NCBI GenBank assembly: GCA_900546265.1
Contig: URCA01000007.1
Location: 72,890 to 136,889, forward strand
Origin: an uncultured Oscillospiraceae bacterium
GTDB lineage: Bacteria; Bacillota; Clostridia; Oscillospirales; Acutalibacteraceae
DNA: 64,000 nt
Direction of reading: 5' to 3'
In this document: piece after piece, positions 8,653-17,070 of the stretch
Position numbering within the stretch: the stretch's first letter is position 1
Layout of the letters: every line of letters starts with the position of its first letter
Made by a program: the position numbers and the translations under genes
Notes under the pieces: model-generated
What the model was told of the DNA's origin: nothing
The model's database searches: none
What the model saw: only the letters and a program-made list of their open reading frames with translations

Positions 8653-10287
8653 TTATCCCCAAAGCTCCTGGATTTTGCGGTTAACCCGCTCCCGCATGGC
8701 CAGCACAGCCTGCGCGGTGCGGGGGTACTCCTTGAATTTCACCGCGCCGTCCTGCTCAAGCAGCGCCACGATCGCCTCATGGGGCAGCTTCTGCTCCAGC
8801 AGCTGGAGCGCCCGCAGATCCTGCAGCCCTTCATGGAACACCAGCTGCCGGATGGAGGGCACCGGCTCCCCGTCCGGGCCGGGATATACCAGGAAGGCGT
8901 CCCCCGCCGGGAAGGCGTCCTCCGCCCCCGTCTCGGCGTACGGATCAATCGGCCGCTTGGAAAGCATGCTGTACCAGAAATTATAGCCCCACTGGAGGAA
9001 CCCCTCGATGTGGTACTTGAACAACTGCGCTCCCAGAATCCGATTGCGCGCCGACGGCATGGCCATGAAGCGATTGCTCACATCCTCCCCCTGCCCGCAG
9101 CAATAGTAGGTCCACAGATGCTCCACCCCATGATCCAGGAAGGTGTCCACATGGTTGTTGGCGGGAATGGGATGCTTCACCAGCCCCTTTTCATAGAAGG
9201 CATAGTCGGACAGCGCGTCAATGACCGGGCATTCGCCGCCCAGGGCCTCGTTCACCACCGCCGCCGCCCGGCCGTAGCTTTCCAGCGCGTCCATGCTCGG
9301 CTCATCGGACACGTGGAAATAGCAGCGGGACAGTCGGTCGGTCGTCCGTAAATGCGCCTGGAGCGCCTCCAGGAACGCCTTCAGGAAGCCCGTGTACTCT
9401 GCCGACGCCGCGTCGGTGTCCCACCCAAATATCTGTTTGACCTCGCCGTCCACGTCGGCCAAAATTTTGGGCGCCGCCGTGGCTCCCCACTGAGTAAACA
9501 GATGGGAGATCTCAAAGTACTGGATGCCGGAGGCTTCCGCCATTTCCATGTAGCGATCCAGCTTGTCAAAGTCGAAGCGCACCTCCCGGCCACGCACCGT
9601 CACATCGACCAGCTGCACGGTGGGCCGCTCCCCGCCCACCGCCGTGTCCAGCGGCGGGGTAAACACCGGCGTCAGCAGCAGGTTGATGCCATACGCCGCC
9701 GCGTTCTTCATATACTTGCCGAGAATGGCCCAGTGCGCCTCGGAAAGCGGCTCCACCCCGTACCAGGTGGCCAGACAGTCCGCGTGGAACCATTCGGTAT
9801 GTACCAGCGTCTGGGGGGCAAGCGCGGCGCCGACGACCTCCACCCGGAACGTCGCCTCGGCCTGCTCCTCTCCCGCCGTCAGCCGCACCGTCACCACGCT
9901 CTCTCCAGCGGGGGCGTCCTCCGGCACCACGAAGGATACCCACAGGCAGCGCCACTGTGCGTCGAGCACCCGCAGCTCCCCCTTGTGCGGAAAAAGCGGA
10001 TCGGGGTACAGCCCCGGCTTAGTGCGCAGATACTGCCCGTCCCCCTGGCCATAGCAGGGGAGCGCCACCGGCGCCTGTCCCACGTCGTACAAATCGGCCT
10101 CGCCGCTGAAGGGCAGATGAGCCCGGGCGGCCACCAGCATCCGTGCGGCCTGCGTGGAGCGGCAGGCTACCTGAAAATTCACCCGCTCGCCCCGCAGGGC
10201 GGTCACGCCCGCCGTCCCGCCGGCCGGCAGTTCCTCGTCGGCGAACACCTTTTGCAGGGAGTCGAGTACTCGTATGTCCATCCCCAT
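8653..10287 (-). CDS. DUF4091 glycoside hydrolase-like protein
   Basis: A 544-residue cytoplasmic protein without signal peptide. The C-terminal two thirds match the DUF4091 (GH123-like) TIM-barrel family: YFHVSDEPSMDALESY, the HLWTYYCCGQG stretch and the QWGYNFWYS region are typical, with Asp-Glu in VSDEP as likely catalytic acids by analogy. An N-terminal beta-sandwich precedes it. ATG 10287 is selected because AAGGAG lies nine bases upstream; two longer ATG starts overlap or precede that site. Substrate is unknown; GH123 enzymes act on GalNAc glycans, which is only a guide here. Confidence 0.85.
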   Translation of the reverse strand: MGMDIRVLDSLQKVFADEELPAGGTAGVTALRGERVNFQVACRSTQAARMLVAARAHLPFSGEADLYDVGQAPVALPCYGQGDGQYLRTKPGLYPDPLFPHKGELRVLDAQWRCLWVSFVVPEDAPAGESVVTVRLTAGEEQAEATFRVEVVGAALAPQTLVHTEWFHADCLATWYGVEPLSEAHWAILGKYMKNAAAYGINLLLTPVFTPPLDTAVGGERPTVQLVDVTVRGREVRFDFDKLDRYMEMAEASGIQYFEISHLFTQWGATAAPKILADVDGEVKQIFGWDTDAASAEYTGFLKAFLEALQAHLRTTDRLSRCYFHVSDEPSMDALESYGRAAAVVNEALGGECPVIDALSDYAFYEKGLVKHPIPANNHVDTFLDHGVEHLWTYYCCGQGEDVSNRFMAMPSARNRILGAQLFKYHIEGFLQWGYNFWYSMLSKRPIDPYAETGAEDAFPAGDAFLVYPGPDGEPVPSIRQLVFHEGLQDLRALQLLEQKLPHEAIVALLEQDGAVKFKEYPRTAQAVLAMRERVNRKIQELWG

Positions 10288-10335
10288 TGTCCACATCTCC
10301 TTGTCCGCTACAGTAAATCCCACAGTATAGCTCAA

Positions 10336-10344
10336 ATTATAGCA
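10336..10344 (-). promoter_or_regulatory. Extended -10 promoter of the DUF4091 gene
   Basis: On the minus strand the sequence reads TGCTATAAT, a perfect extended -10 element, 49 bp before the chosen start. No good -35 is visible at 17-18 bp, as expected when an extended -10 is used. Confidence 0.6.
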
Positions 10345-10370
10345 AATTCTCTACGGCGGGGATTGACACT

Positions 10371-10400
10371 TTCGGCCAGGATTGTATCCGATTCGGCCAG
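10371..10400. promoter_or_regulatory. Direct repeat between divergent promoters, possible operator
   Basis: The nonamer TTCGGCCAG occurs at 10371-10379 and 10392-10400, exactly 21 bp apart (two helical turns), between the divergent promoters of the DUF4091 gene and the membrane protein gene. This spacing suits an AraC-type or dimeric regulator. No regulator gene is adjacent. Confidence 0.4.
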
Positions 10401-10408
10401 TTTTTTTG

Positions 10409-10437
10409 TTGCGCTTTTTTCCTGTTTCTGCTATGAT
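10409..10437 (+). promoter_or_regulatory. SigA promoter of membrane protein gene
   Basis: TTGCGC (10409-10414), 17-bp spacer, TATGAT (10432-10437), followed 53 bp later by the start codon. Confidence 0.65.
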
Positions 10438-10490
10438 GGTAGCTATGAAAACCCGTCCGGCGGCCGACTGCCGGAGAAAGGAAGATCTCT

Positions 10491-11306
10491 ATGGCGTTTG
10501 TGAAGGAATTGCTGGCCGCCTGCGCGGCGGAAGGCTATCGGATAGATGAAAAAGCGGGCACCGCCAGCGGCGTGGCCTCCGGCATCGCTTTTCTAGCCCG
10601 GGTGGAGCCCGGCACCATCGAGATGTCGGTCAACATCCCCGCCGACCACCTGCCGAAGCTGCAGGCCGGCATTGCCGCGGCCAGTCCCGCTTATGCGGCC
10701 GCCACCGTGGTGCATCATAATTTCGGGGTGCTGTTAACCCTGCCCGGGACGGACGCTCTGTCCCCCGAGGAATATACCGCGCTTATCCGCATCGCCGCCG
10801 TCGAAGCTACCAAGCTCATCGGCGTGGCCTATGACGATAAGTTCGACCGGGACGGAGAGCCGGTCTCCGCCTACATCCGGGGCTTTTTCGGCGCGCTGCT
10901 GGGCGCGGTGGTCGGCATTATCCCCTGGGTGCTAGTCAGCAGCCTGCTGCACATCACCTCCTGGTATCTGGGCGCGCTCATCAGCGTCGCCTCCTTTTAC
11001 GGCTACTGCTATCTGCGGGGTGCTCACAGCACCCGCTACGCCGTCACCCTGATCGTCGTCTTCTCCCTGGGCGTCATGGTGCTGCCCGGCGTCGTAACCC
11101 AATGCATCTACGTCATGCAGGAGGGCGCCGCGTTTTGGGACGCCCTGGCCCTTGCCTTTCAGCCCCAGGTGCTGATAAGCAATCTGGCCTCCATGGGCTT
11201 CGGGCTGCTGGCAAACATCGCCGGCCTGCTGGCTATCAAGAACCGGGTGCTGTCCTACACCCATGAGGCCCAGTTCCTCCGCCGCCCCCGCAAGCCGAAA
11301 TTCTGA
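10491..11306 (+). CDS. Unknown membrane protein, about four helices
   Basis: A 271-residue protein that I cannot assign to a family. Residues 1-125 form a soluble alpha/beta region. Residues about 127-250 contain four probable membrane helices (FFGALLGAVVGIIPWVLVSS, YLGALISVASFYGYCYL, AVTLIVVFSLGVMVLPGV, and a last one near LLANIAGLLAI), and the protein ends in a basic tail (RRPRKPKF). Start has GAAAGGAAG. A clear promoter and a terminator flank it, so it is a single-gene unit. The divergent DUF4091 gene shares its control region, hinting at a sugar-related role, but this is weak. Confidence 0.8.
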   Translation: MAFVKELLAACAAEGYRIDEKAGTASGVASGIAFLARVEPGTIEMSVNIPADHLPKLQAGIAAASPAYAAATVVHHNFGVLLTLPGTDALSPEEYTALIRIAAVEATKLIGVAYDDKFDRDGEPVSAYIRGFFGALLGAVVGIIPWVLVSSLLHITSWYLGALISVASFYGYCYLRGAHSTRYAVTLIVVFSLGVMVLPGVVTQCIYVMQEGAAFWDALALAFQPQVLISNLASMGFGLLANIAGLLAIKNRVLSYTHEAQFLRRPRKPKF

Positions 11307-11336
11307 TCGCCCGCCGCGTTAAGCGGGTATCGATAG

Positions 11337-11373
11337 GCAAAAAGGCCATCCGCACAGCGGACGGCCTTTTTGC
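11337..11373 (+). terminator. Terminator of the membrane protein gene
   Basis: Stem GCAAAAAGGCC-TCCGC paired with GCGGA-GGCCTTTTTGC with one mismatch and a short ACA-type loop. The A and T runs make it usable from both sides, and dusB ends 70 bp further on. Confidence 0.85.
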
Positions 11374-11442
11374 GGCTCTTTTCCGTTTGCATGGGCGTTT
11401 CCCGGAGCTGGTACCGCCTGTTCCGGCACTCCGCCGTCTCCT

Positions 11443-12408
11443 CTACTCGTTGGCCTCGATGACCCGCCGGCACAGCTCTCCCAGATCCGCCAGGGAGGCG
11501 ATTTGCCCGGCCTCGCCCCGGAAGCCCGCCGCCCCTTTAAGCCCCCGCATGTACCAGGCCGCGTGCTTGCGCGCCTCCCGAAGGGCCACTCGCTCTCCCT
11601 TGAGGGATACGGCCAGCTCGATCTGCCGGTACAGCACCGCCATGCGGCTGGACACCGGCGGCGGGGGCAGCTCCTGCCCGTGGTTCAGGTAGGCCTCGAT
11701 TTGCGCGAACAGCCAAGGCGCGCCTAACGCCCCCCGGCCCACCATCACCAAGTCGCAGCCCGTCTGCTCATACAGGGCGGCGGCCTCCCGGGCCGTGGTG
11801 ACGTCCCCGTTGCCGATGACCGGGATGCCCACCGCCTCCTTCACCGCGCGGATGATATCCCAATCCACCGGCGGGGCGTACATCTGATCCCGGGTGCGGC
11901 CGTGCACCGTTACCGCCGCCGCGCCGCCGGCCTCCACCGCCCGGGCCACCTCCACCGCGTTGACGCAGTCGGGGCCGTAGCCCTTGCGGATTTTGGCCGT
12001 CACCGGCACCGGTACCGCCCGGGCCACCGCCTGCACGATCCGCCGGCAGAGATCCGGCTCCCTCATCAGGGCGCTGCCGCAGTGGTTGCCCGCGATTTTC
12101 GGGGCGGGGCAGCCCATGTTGATGTCGATGACGTCGGGCCGGTATTCCATGGCCAGCACGGCCGCCCGGGCCATGATGTCCGGATCGTCCCCGAACAGCT
12201 GCACCGCCGCCGGCCGTTCCTCGTCGTCCAGCCGGAGCAGCTCCCGGCTTTTCGCGTCCTGAAAGCACAGCCCCTTGCAGCTGACCATCTCGCCTACCAC
12301 ATATCCCGCGCCGTAATCCACGCATATTTTCCGAAAGGCCCGGTCGGCCACCCCCGCCATGGGGGCCAGCGCCGCCCTGCCCTGGATCTCCACTGTCCCT
12401 ATCCGCAT
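11443..12408 (-). CDS. dusB: tRNA-dihydrouridine synthase, DusB type
   Basis: A 321-residue FMN enzyme that reduces uridine to dihydrouridine in tRNA. Visible family features: APMAGVADRAFR at the N-terminus, DINMGCPAPKI with the catalytic Cys, TAKIRKGYG, the VHGRTRDQMY motif, and the FMN-phosphate loop VIGNGDV. Length is normal. The AAGGAGG ribosome site fixes the start. It lies between two terminators and is transcribed toward the preceding membrane protein gene. Confidence 0.96.
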   Translation of the reverse strand: MRIGTVEIQGRAALAPMAGVADRAFRKICVDYGAGYVVGEMVSCKGLCFQDAKSRELLRLDDEERPAAVQLFGDDPDIMARAAVLAMEYRPDVIDINMGCPAPKIAGNHCGSALMREPDLCRRIVQAVARAVPVPVTAKIRKGYGPDCVNAVEVARAVEAGGAAAVTVHGRTRDQMYAPPVDWDIIRAVKEAVGIPVIGNGDVTTAREAAALYEQTGCDLVMVGRGALGAPWLFAQIEAYLNHGQELPPPPVSSRMAVLYRQIELAVSLKGERVALREARKHAAWYMRGLKGAAGFRGEAGQIASLADLGELCRRVIEANE

Positions 12409-12467
12409 CGCTCCGGCCTCCTTCGCCTTATCCTCATTATACCGGAATCGACGCGCGCGGGCAAGCT

Positions 12468-12501
12468 AAAAACCGCCCGGACAGCTTGACTATCCGGGCG
12501 G
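12468..12501 (-). terminator. Terminator of the oxidoreductase/isomerase operon
   Basis: Nine-base-pair stem CCGCCCGGA (12473-12481) with TCCGGGCGG (12493-12501), followed on the minus strand by TTTTT (12468-12472). Confidence 0.85.
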
Positions 12502-12519
12502 CTATAAATAGTATAGATC

Positions 12520-13584
12520 TTAAGCCAGCACCACCTCGTGGCCAGAGGCGGCGGATTCGTAGGCGGCCTGCAGGATGGTCATCAGGGCCACCCCGTCCTC
12601 CGCCGGGGCGCGGCAGGCCGTGCCGTCCTCCACACAGGACACAAAGTGACGGATTTCGTTCTCAAACAGCCCGTCGAAGCTCAGCGCCGTGCCGGTGGCG
12701 ATGGTGGTATTGGTCATGTACCCCGCCTGCTGGCTGTACAAGGTCAGTTCCGGATCCAGCTTGGCGCCGGCCTTGGTGCCGAAGAGCTCAATTTTCCCCT
12801 CATCCTTTTCGATGTTCAGGCTGAAGCTGGCCTCGATGGACAGCACCGCGCCGTTGTCGAACCGGATCATCACGCTGGCCATATCCTCCACGTCGAACAC
12901 TGGCTTCTCCTCCGTGGTGGAGGACTGATACGCGTCGCCCTTCTTGATGCCGGGGCGATCCCCTAGTTTCTGGAAGGTAGCGCCGTAGACCGACACGGGC
13001 TTCGGATTGCCCATCAGATACCGCACCAGGTCAATGACATGCACCCCCAGGTCAATAAGAGGGCCGCCGCCGGAACGGGATTTATCCCCAAACCAGCCGC
13101 CCGGGCAGCCGTTGCGGCGCAGATAGGTGGCCTTGGCGTAATACAGATCGCCGAAATACCCCTCATTGATGAAATCCTGCACCACCGCGCAGTCGTTGCC
13201 GAACCGGCGGACGAACCCGATCATCAGCAGCTTGCCGCTGCGCTTCGCCGCGTCCCGCATGGCCTCGGCCTCTGCCACATTCATGGCCATGGGCTTTTCG
13301 CACAGCACATGGAGACCCGCCTCCAGCGCCGCAATCGTACAAGGGGCGTGGGCCGCGTTCCAGGTGCAGACGCTCACCGCGTCCAGCTCCTCCTTCGCCA
13401 CCATGTCCTTCACGTCGGTGTACAGCCGGGTCACCCCGTGCCGCTCGCCCTTTTCCTTCAGCCGCTCCTCGTTGATGTCGCAGAATGCGGCCAACTCCAC
13501 CCGGGGATCGGCCTTATAGCCGGCAATGTGCATCTCGGCAATGCTGCCCACGCCGATAACGCCCACCTTGATTTTCTTTTCCAT
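12520..13584 (-). CDS. Gfo/Idh/MocA family sugar oxidoreductase
   Basis: A 354-residue NAD(P)-dependent dehydrogenase. The Rossmann motif GVIGVGSIAEMH is at the N-terminus, and CEKPMAMN carries the family's conserved Glu-Lys-Pro. The substrate domain contains SGGGPLIDLGVHVIDLVRYLMG with the conserved Asp/His. The typical reaction is oxidation or epimerisation of a sugar or polyol hydroxyl. It is the second gene of an operon, 15 bp behind a TIM-barrel isomerase, under a divergent AraC regulator. The paralogue at 62714-63778 has the same length and domain order. Confidence 0.93.
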   Translation of the reverse strand: MEKKIKVGVIGVGSIAEMHIAGYKADPRVELAAFCDINEERLKEKGERHGVTRLYTDVKDMVAKEELDAVSVCTWNAAHAPCTIAALEAGLHVLCEKPMAMNVAEAEAMRDAAKRSGKLLMIGFVRRFGNDCAVVQDFINEGYFGDLYYAKATYLRRNGCPGGWFGDKSRSGGGPLIDLGVHVIDLVRYLMGNPKPVSVYGATFQKLGDRPGIKKGDAYQSSTTEEKPVFDVEDMASVMIRFDNGAVLSIEASFSLNIEKDEGKIELFGTKAGAKLDPELTLYSQQAGYMTNTTIATGTALSFDGLFENEIRHFVSCVEDGTACRAPAEDGVALMTILQAAYESAASGHEVVLA

Positions 13585-13599
13585 ATGCTTTGCTCCCCC

Positions 13600-14436
13600 T
13601 TATCGAATCAGCGATTGCAGGAAGTTGACCGCCAGACGGATGTCTCCCTCCGGATCGTCCCCGACCTCCCGCTCGATGGTCAAATAGCCCGTATAGCCGA
13701 TGTCGTTCAGCGCACTTAAGTATGCGGGGAAATCCACGTCCCCCTGGCCCAGCGGCAGCTCGATGAAGGGCGCCTCCGCAAAATCCAGCGTGCCGTTGTA
13801 AATGGTCTCCGGGTTGACACGGCGGAGCATCCGGCCGTCCTTGGCATGGGTGTGGACGATGTACTCCTTGAGGTTGTGGACGGCCTTGACCGGATCGTCC
13901 CCCGCCACCATGACCAGATTGGCTGGGTCGAGATTGACCGCCACGCCGGTGGAATGCAGGGTGTCCAGGAAGGTCTTGAGAACGGCAGACAGCTCGGGGC
14001 CGGTCTCGATGGCGAAATGGGCCCGCAGGCTGTCGGCGTAGGCCGCCAGCTGGCCGCAGGCGTCCTGCATGATCCGGAAGGTGTCGCAATCGGTATCCGC
14101 GGGCACCACGCCAATATGGGTGGTCACCACGTCAGTCTCCAAATCCTTGGCCAAATCCAGAATGCGCTTGGATCGCTCGATGAGTTCTGGATTCTTCTCC
14201 GGGTTGGCAAAGCCCTGGCCCAAATCGCCGCACAGCGCGGAGATGGTCAGCCCCCGGGACTTGCACATGTCGAGGAACTCCCTCCGTTTCTGCGGGGATA
14301 GGCTCTCGGGGGAAAACGCGCCGCTCGTGGCATACACCTGCAGCCCGGTCGCCCCCACCGCCGCCGCTTTATCGAGCGCGGTGGTCAAATCGGTGCGGAA
14401 GGAATCGAGAATCACGCCGATGGAAAAAGGATACAT
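13600..14436 (-). CDS. Sugar phosphate isomerase/epimerase family protein
   Basis: A 278-residue TIM-barrel protein of the xylose isomerase-like/AP endonuclease 2 superfamily. Metal-ligand candidates are visible in VTTHIGVVP, AIETGPELS, NLDPANLVM, and HTHAKDG. ATG 14436 is chosen because AAAGGAG lies nine bases upstream; the longer frame begins inside the promoter. It is the first gene of a two-gene operon with the Gfo/Idh oxidoreductase. The pair resembles myo-inositol or keto-sugar catabolic modules, with substrate unresolved. Confidence 0.88.
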   Translation of the reverse strand: MYPFSIGVILDSFRTDLTTALDKAAAVGATGLQVYATSGAFSPESLSPQKRREFLDMCKSRGLTISALCGDLGQGFANPEKNPELIERSKRILDLAKDLETDVVTTHIGVVPADTDCDTFRIMQDACGQLAAYADSLRAHFAIETGPELSAVLKTFLDTLHSTGVAVNLDPANLVMVAGDDPVKAVHNLKEYIVHTHAKDGRMLRRVNPETIYNGTLDFAEAPFIELPLGQGDVDFPAYLSALNDIGYTGYLTIEREVGDDPEGDIRLAVNFLQSLIR

Positions 14437-14484
14437 AACGCGGCACTCCTTTACTGCTTCAAATATTGACACTTTCTACTGCTC

Positions 14485-14512
14485 ATTATATACTCAAGAT
14501 AAGGGATGTAAA
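14485..14512 (-). promoter_or_regulatory. SigA promoter of the isomerase-oxidoreductase operon
   Basis: On the minus strand: TTTACA (14507-14512), 16-bp spacer, TATAAT (14485-14490), 48 bp before the isomerase start. It lies in the 155-bp gap to the divergent AraC gene, the expected place for that regulator's site. Confidence 0.75.
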
Positions 14513-14591
14513 GGAACAAACTTGTCTTGTCGTAACAAAATATTGCGATTTGTGATAGCCTCAAAATAGCCACACATTTAGGAGGCGCGGG

Positions 14592-15425
14592 ATGCAGAAG
14601 CAGATTTATGAAAAGCATATCCATGACGATCCGGATTTTCCTTTCTTTTTTCATGTCCGCATGCAGGCGGTGCCGTATTCCCCCGACCTGTTTCACTGGC
14701 ATGAGAGCATCGAGCTGCTGTATGTCCTCGAGGGGACGCTGCGGGCCGTGTGCGGGGAGGAAGTCGTGACCGCGCGGGCGGGGGACTTGGTGATCGTGCC
14801 GCCCAACGCCCTGCACGCCGTCTGCGCGGACGGAGCCCCCGCCGTGTACCACTGCCTGATCGTGGACAAATCCTTCTCCGATGGGCTTAAGCTCTATCTG
14901 TCGGGCATGCGGTTCCGCCCCTGCGCGGCCAGCTCCGAGGCCGGGGAGCTGTTCGGGCGGATCGCGGCGGAGGTGACGGAAAAGCGGGCGCTTTACAAGC
15001 TCAGCGTGCGGTCCTATGTCATGGCCCTGCTGGTCTTTCTGTGCCGGGACTGCCGCGTCGCGGGGGAGGAGGAGCTGCCCGGGCGGGGCACTCATAAAAT
15101 CGAGATGGTCAAGACCGTCATCGAATATCTACGCCTGCATTTTGGGGAGGATCTGTCCATCGAGGACCTCTGCGGGGTGGTGGGGTTCAGCAAATACTAC
15201 CTGTGCCACGCGTTTCGGCAGATTACCGGCAGCACGGTGGTGGATTATCTCAACAGCCTGCGCTGCTCCCACGCGCTGCAGCTGCTGTCCTCCGGCGAAT
15301 ACACGGTAGGGGAATGCGCGGAAAAATGCGGGTTCCACAACCTCTCCTATTTCGCCAAGGTGTACCGCCGGTACCGGGGATGCTCCCCCTCCGATGAGCT
15401 GGGAAAGGCCTCCGTAGCCACATAA
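14592..15425 (+). CDS. AraC family regulator with cupin sensor
   Basis: A 277-residue transcription factor. The N-terminal cupin (about 25-110; FHWHESIELLYVLEG, GDLVIVPPNALHAV) probably binds a sugar. The C-terminal double HTH (about 175-270) has DLSIEDLCGVVGFSKYYLCHAFR and the second recognition unit ECAEKCGFHNLSYFAKVYRR. It is divergent to the isomerase/oxidoreductase operon and is its likely activator (inference from layout). Ribosome site AGGAGG. It ends at its own terminator. Confidence 0.93.
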   Translation: MQKQIYEKHIHDDPDFPFFFHVRMQAVPYSPDLFHWHESIELLYVLEGTLRAVCGEEVVTARAGDLVIVPPNALHAVCADGAPAVYHCLIVDKSFSDGLKLYLSGMRFRPCAASSEAGELFGRIAAEVTEKRALYKLSVRSYVMALLVFLCRDCRVAGEEELPGRGTHKIEMVKTVIEYLRLHFGEDLSIEDLCGVVGFSKYYLCHAFRQITGSTVVDYLNSLRCSHALQLLSSGEYTVGECAEKCGFHNLSYFAKVYRRYRGCSPSDELGKASVAT

Positions 15426-15429
15426 AGTC

Positions 15430-15460
15430 GAAAAAAGCGCATACAAACGGCGCTTTTTTC
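15430..15460 (+). terminator. Terminator of the AraC gene
   Basis: Stem GAAAAAAGCGC (15430-15440) with GCGCTTTTTTC (15450-15460), loop of nine bases, followed by more T. Confidence 0.85.
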
Positions 15461-15496
15461 TGCTTTTTCCTCGTTGGAGCGCTCAAAAGCGAAAAT

Positions 15497-15534
15497 TCCC
15501 GGCCCCTTTCAAACGGTTTTGAAAGGGGCCGGGA
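15497..15534 (-). terminator. Terminator of the aldo/keto reductase gene
   Basis: Perfect 17-bp stem (TCCCGGCCCCTTTCAAA with its complement, 15497-15513 and 15518-15534), followed on the minus strand by a short T-run. Confidence 0.85.
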
Positions 15535-15574
15535 TTCTTCTGAGCACGATATTGCTTTTTATGACAAAGTGCGA

Positions 15575-16498
15575 TCAGGGCAGGACATTTCCGGCGGCCC
15601 GGTATATCGCGTACCATTCCGGCCGGGTGAGCTCGACGTCATAGGCGGCGGCGATGTCCTTCAGACGCTCCGGCTTGGTGGTGCCGACGATGGGCTGCAT
15701 CCCGGCGGGATGACGGAGAATCCAGGCAATCACCAGGGCCTGGGCGGAGATGCCCTTCTGGGCCGCCAGCTCGCCAAGGGCCTGGTTCAGCGCGGGGAAC
15801 TGGGGGTTATCCAGGTACACGCCCTCGAAAAAGCCGTACTGATAGGGGGACCAGGGCTGGATGGTAACGCCGTTCAGGCGGCAATACTCCAGCAGGCCTC
15901 CGTCGTGGTCGACGGAGGGCGGGTTGGTCATGTTGACGTTGAGGCCGCTGTCGATCATGCCGGTGTGCATGGGGCCGAACTGAAGCTGGTTGAACAGGAG
16001 GGGCTGGCGCACCGCGCGGCGCAGCAGCTCCATCTGGCCGGGGTTCTGGTTGCTCACGCCGAAATGGAGCACCTTGCCCTGGGCCTCCAGCCGATCGAAA
16101 GCCTCGGCCACCTCCTCCGGCTCCATCAGGGTATCGGGCCGATGGAGAAGCAGCGCGTCCAGGTAATCGGTATGCAGGCGGCGCAGACTGTTATCCACCG
16201 CATCGAGAATATGCTCCTTGGAAAAATCGAAGTAACCGGGGCAGATGCCGCATTTGCTCTGCACCCGCATCTTCCCCCGCAAGGCGGGATCCTTTTCCAG
16301 TACCCGGCCGAACAGCTCCTCCGACCCGCCGCCGCCGTAAATATCCGCGTGATCGAAATAGGTCACGCCGCAGTCCAGGGCGGTGCGCACGAGGGCATCC
16401 GCCTGACCAATATCCAGCTCCGCCAGGTGCATACAGCCCAGGGCGATGGCCGAGACCTCCAGGCCGTTTTGGCCGCCCACTTGCAATGTTTTCTTCAT
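15575..16498 (-). CDS. Aldo/keto reductase
   Basis: A 307-residue NAD(P)H-dependent TIM-barrel oxidoreductase of the YdhF-like aldo/keto reductase group. The catalytic tetrad is visible: Asp and Tyr in YFDHADIYGGG, Lys in VQSKCGI, and His in LLLHRPD. The cofactor-binding end contains PIVGTTKPERLKD. No signal peptide. A structured intergenic region precedes the start, and no operon partner is on the same strand within 180 bp. The substrate is probably a sugar or aldehyde, unproven. Confidence 0.94.
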   Translation of the reverse strand: MKKTLQVGGQNGLEVSAIALGCMHLAELDIGQADALVRTALDCGVTYFDHADIYGGGGSEELFGRVLEKDPALRGKMRVQSKCGICPGYFDFSKEHILDAVDNSLRRLHTDYLDALLLHRPDTLMEPEEVAEAFDRLEAQGKVLHFGVSNQNPGQMELLRRAVRQPLLFNQLQFGPMHTGMIDSGLNVNMTNPPSVDHDGGLLEYCRLNGVTIQPWSPYQYGFFEGVYLDNPQFPALNQALGELAAQKGISAQALVIAWILRHPAGMQPIVGTTKPERLKDIAAAYDVELTRPEWYAIYRAAGNVLP

Positions 16499-16514
16499 TC
16501 TAATGACTCATTCC

Positions 16515-16617
16515 TTTCCAGAAACCGGGGAATTGTGCCGGTTTCGCTTGCGAAATTCCCGCCTTTGGCGGGAAAGGCACAAAACCCGTTTGAAAGAAAG
16601 GCATTCGCCTTTCTTTT
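16515..16617. repeat. Multi-branched palindromic intergenic element
   Basis: An outer stem TTGTGCC (16533-16539) with GGCACAA (16576-16582) encloses two hairpins: TTTCG/CGAAA (16542-16555) and a perfect 8-bp TTCCCGCC/GGCGGGAA (16556-16574). CGGG and CCCG flanks extend the outer stem with bulges, and a further hairpin (GAAAGAAAGGC...GCCTTTCTTT, 16592-16615) follows. It lies upstream of the aldo/keto reductase start and could be an RNA leader structure or a small dispersed palindromic element; I recognise no known riboswitch. Confidence 0.5.
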
Positions 16618-16649
16618 ATACGTTTTGTAATAACAGCCTGTAAGTTTAC

Positions 16650-16675
16650 AAAATCCCGCCAAACGGCGGGATTTT
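16650..16675 (-). terminator. Terminator of DUF4870-like gene
   Basis: Perfect 11-bp stem AAAATCCCGCC (16650-16660) with GGCGGGATTTT (16665-16675), six bases after the stop of the gene at 16682 on the minus strand. Confidence 0.85.
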
Positions 16676-16681
16676 GGCTTC

Positions 16682-17020
16682 TTATTTGATAAAGGTGAAG
16701 AGCTTGCCGATAACCGGCAGGGGCGTCCGCTCGCCCTTGGCGGCGTGGACGATGCCCAGGATGACCATAGCCGCCACCAGCAGCCACAGCAGGGTGGCAA
16801 TCAGGCTGAACACCCAGCCCACAAACGGAATCCAGTGGAAAACGCCCAGAATGGAGGCGACAATGCTGACCGCGATGTCGAAGATGCAGAGGATAATGCC
16901 CTGATTGGTATGAAATTTCACATCCTCGTTGTCCTTCTCGACGAAGAAGCCCAGGATAAACAGGATGCCGATATAATCCAGGATGGTAATCAGCTTGACG
17001 GTGGAATTGTTATTGTTCAT
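16682..17020 (-). CDS. DUF4870/Tic20-like small membrane protein
   Basis: A 112-residue protein with about three membrane helices. The sequence pattern (ILDYIGILFILGFF, then VKFHTNQGIILCIFDIAV, a long hydrophobic pair, and GIVHAAKGERTPLPVIG) matches the DUF4870 family, with the conserved His-Asn-Gln after helix one and the AxxGxxxxLPxIG end. Function in bacteria is unknown. AAGGAG precedes the start. Confidence 0.85.
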   Translation of the reverse strand: MNNNNSTVKLITILDYIGILFILGFFVEKDNEDVKFHTNQGIILCIFDIAVSIVASILGVFHWIPFVGWVFSLIATLLWLLVAAMVILGIVHAAKGERTPLPVIGKLFTFIK

Positions 17021-17070
17021 AGTCGCAGCGCTCCTTTATCCAATATGTATAATAAGCCGGAAATATACCG

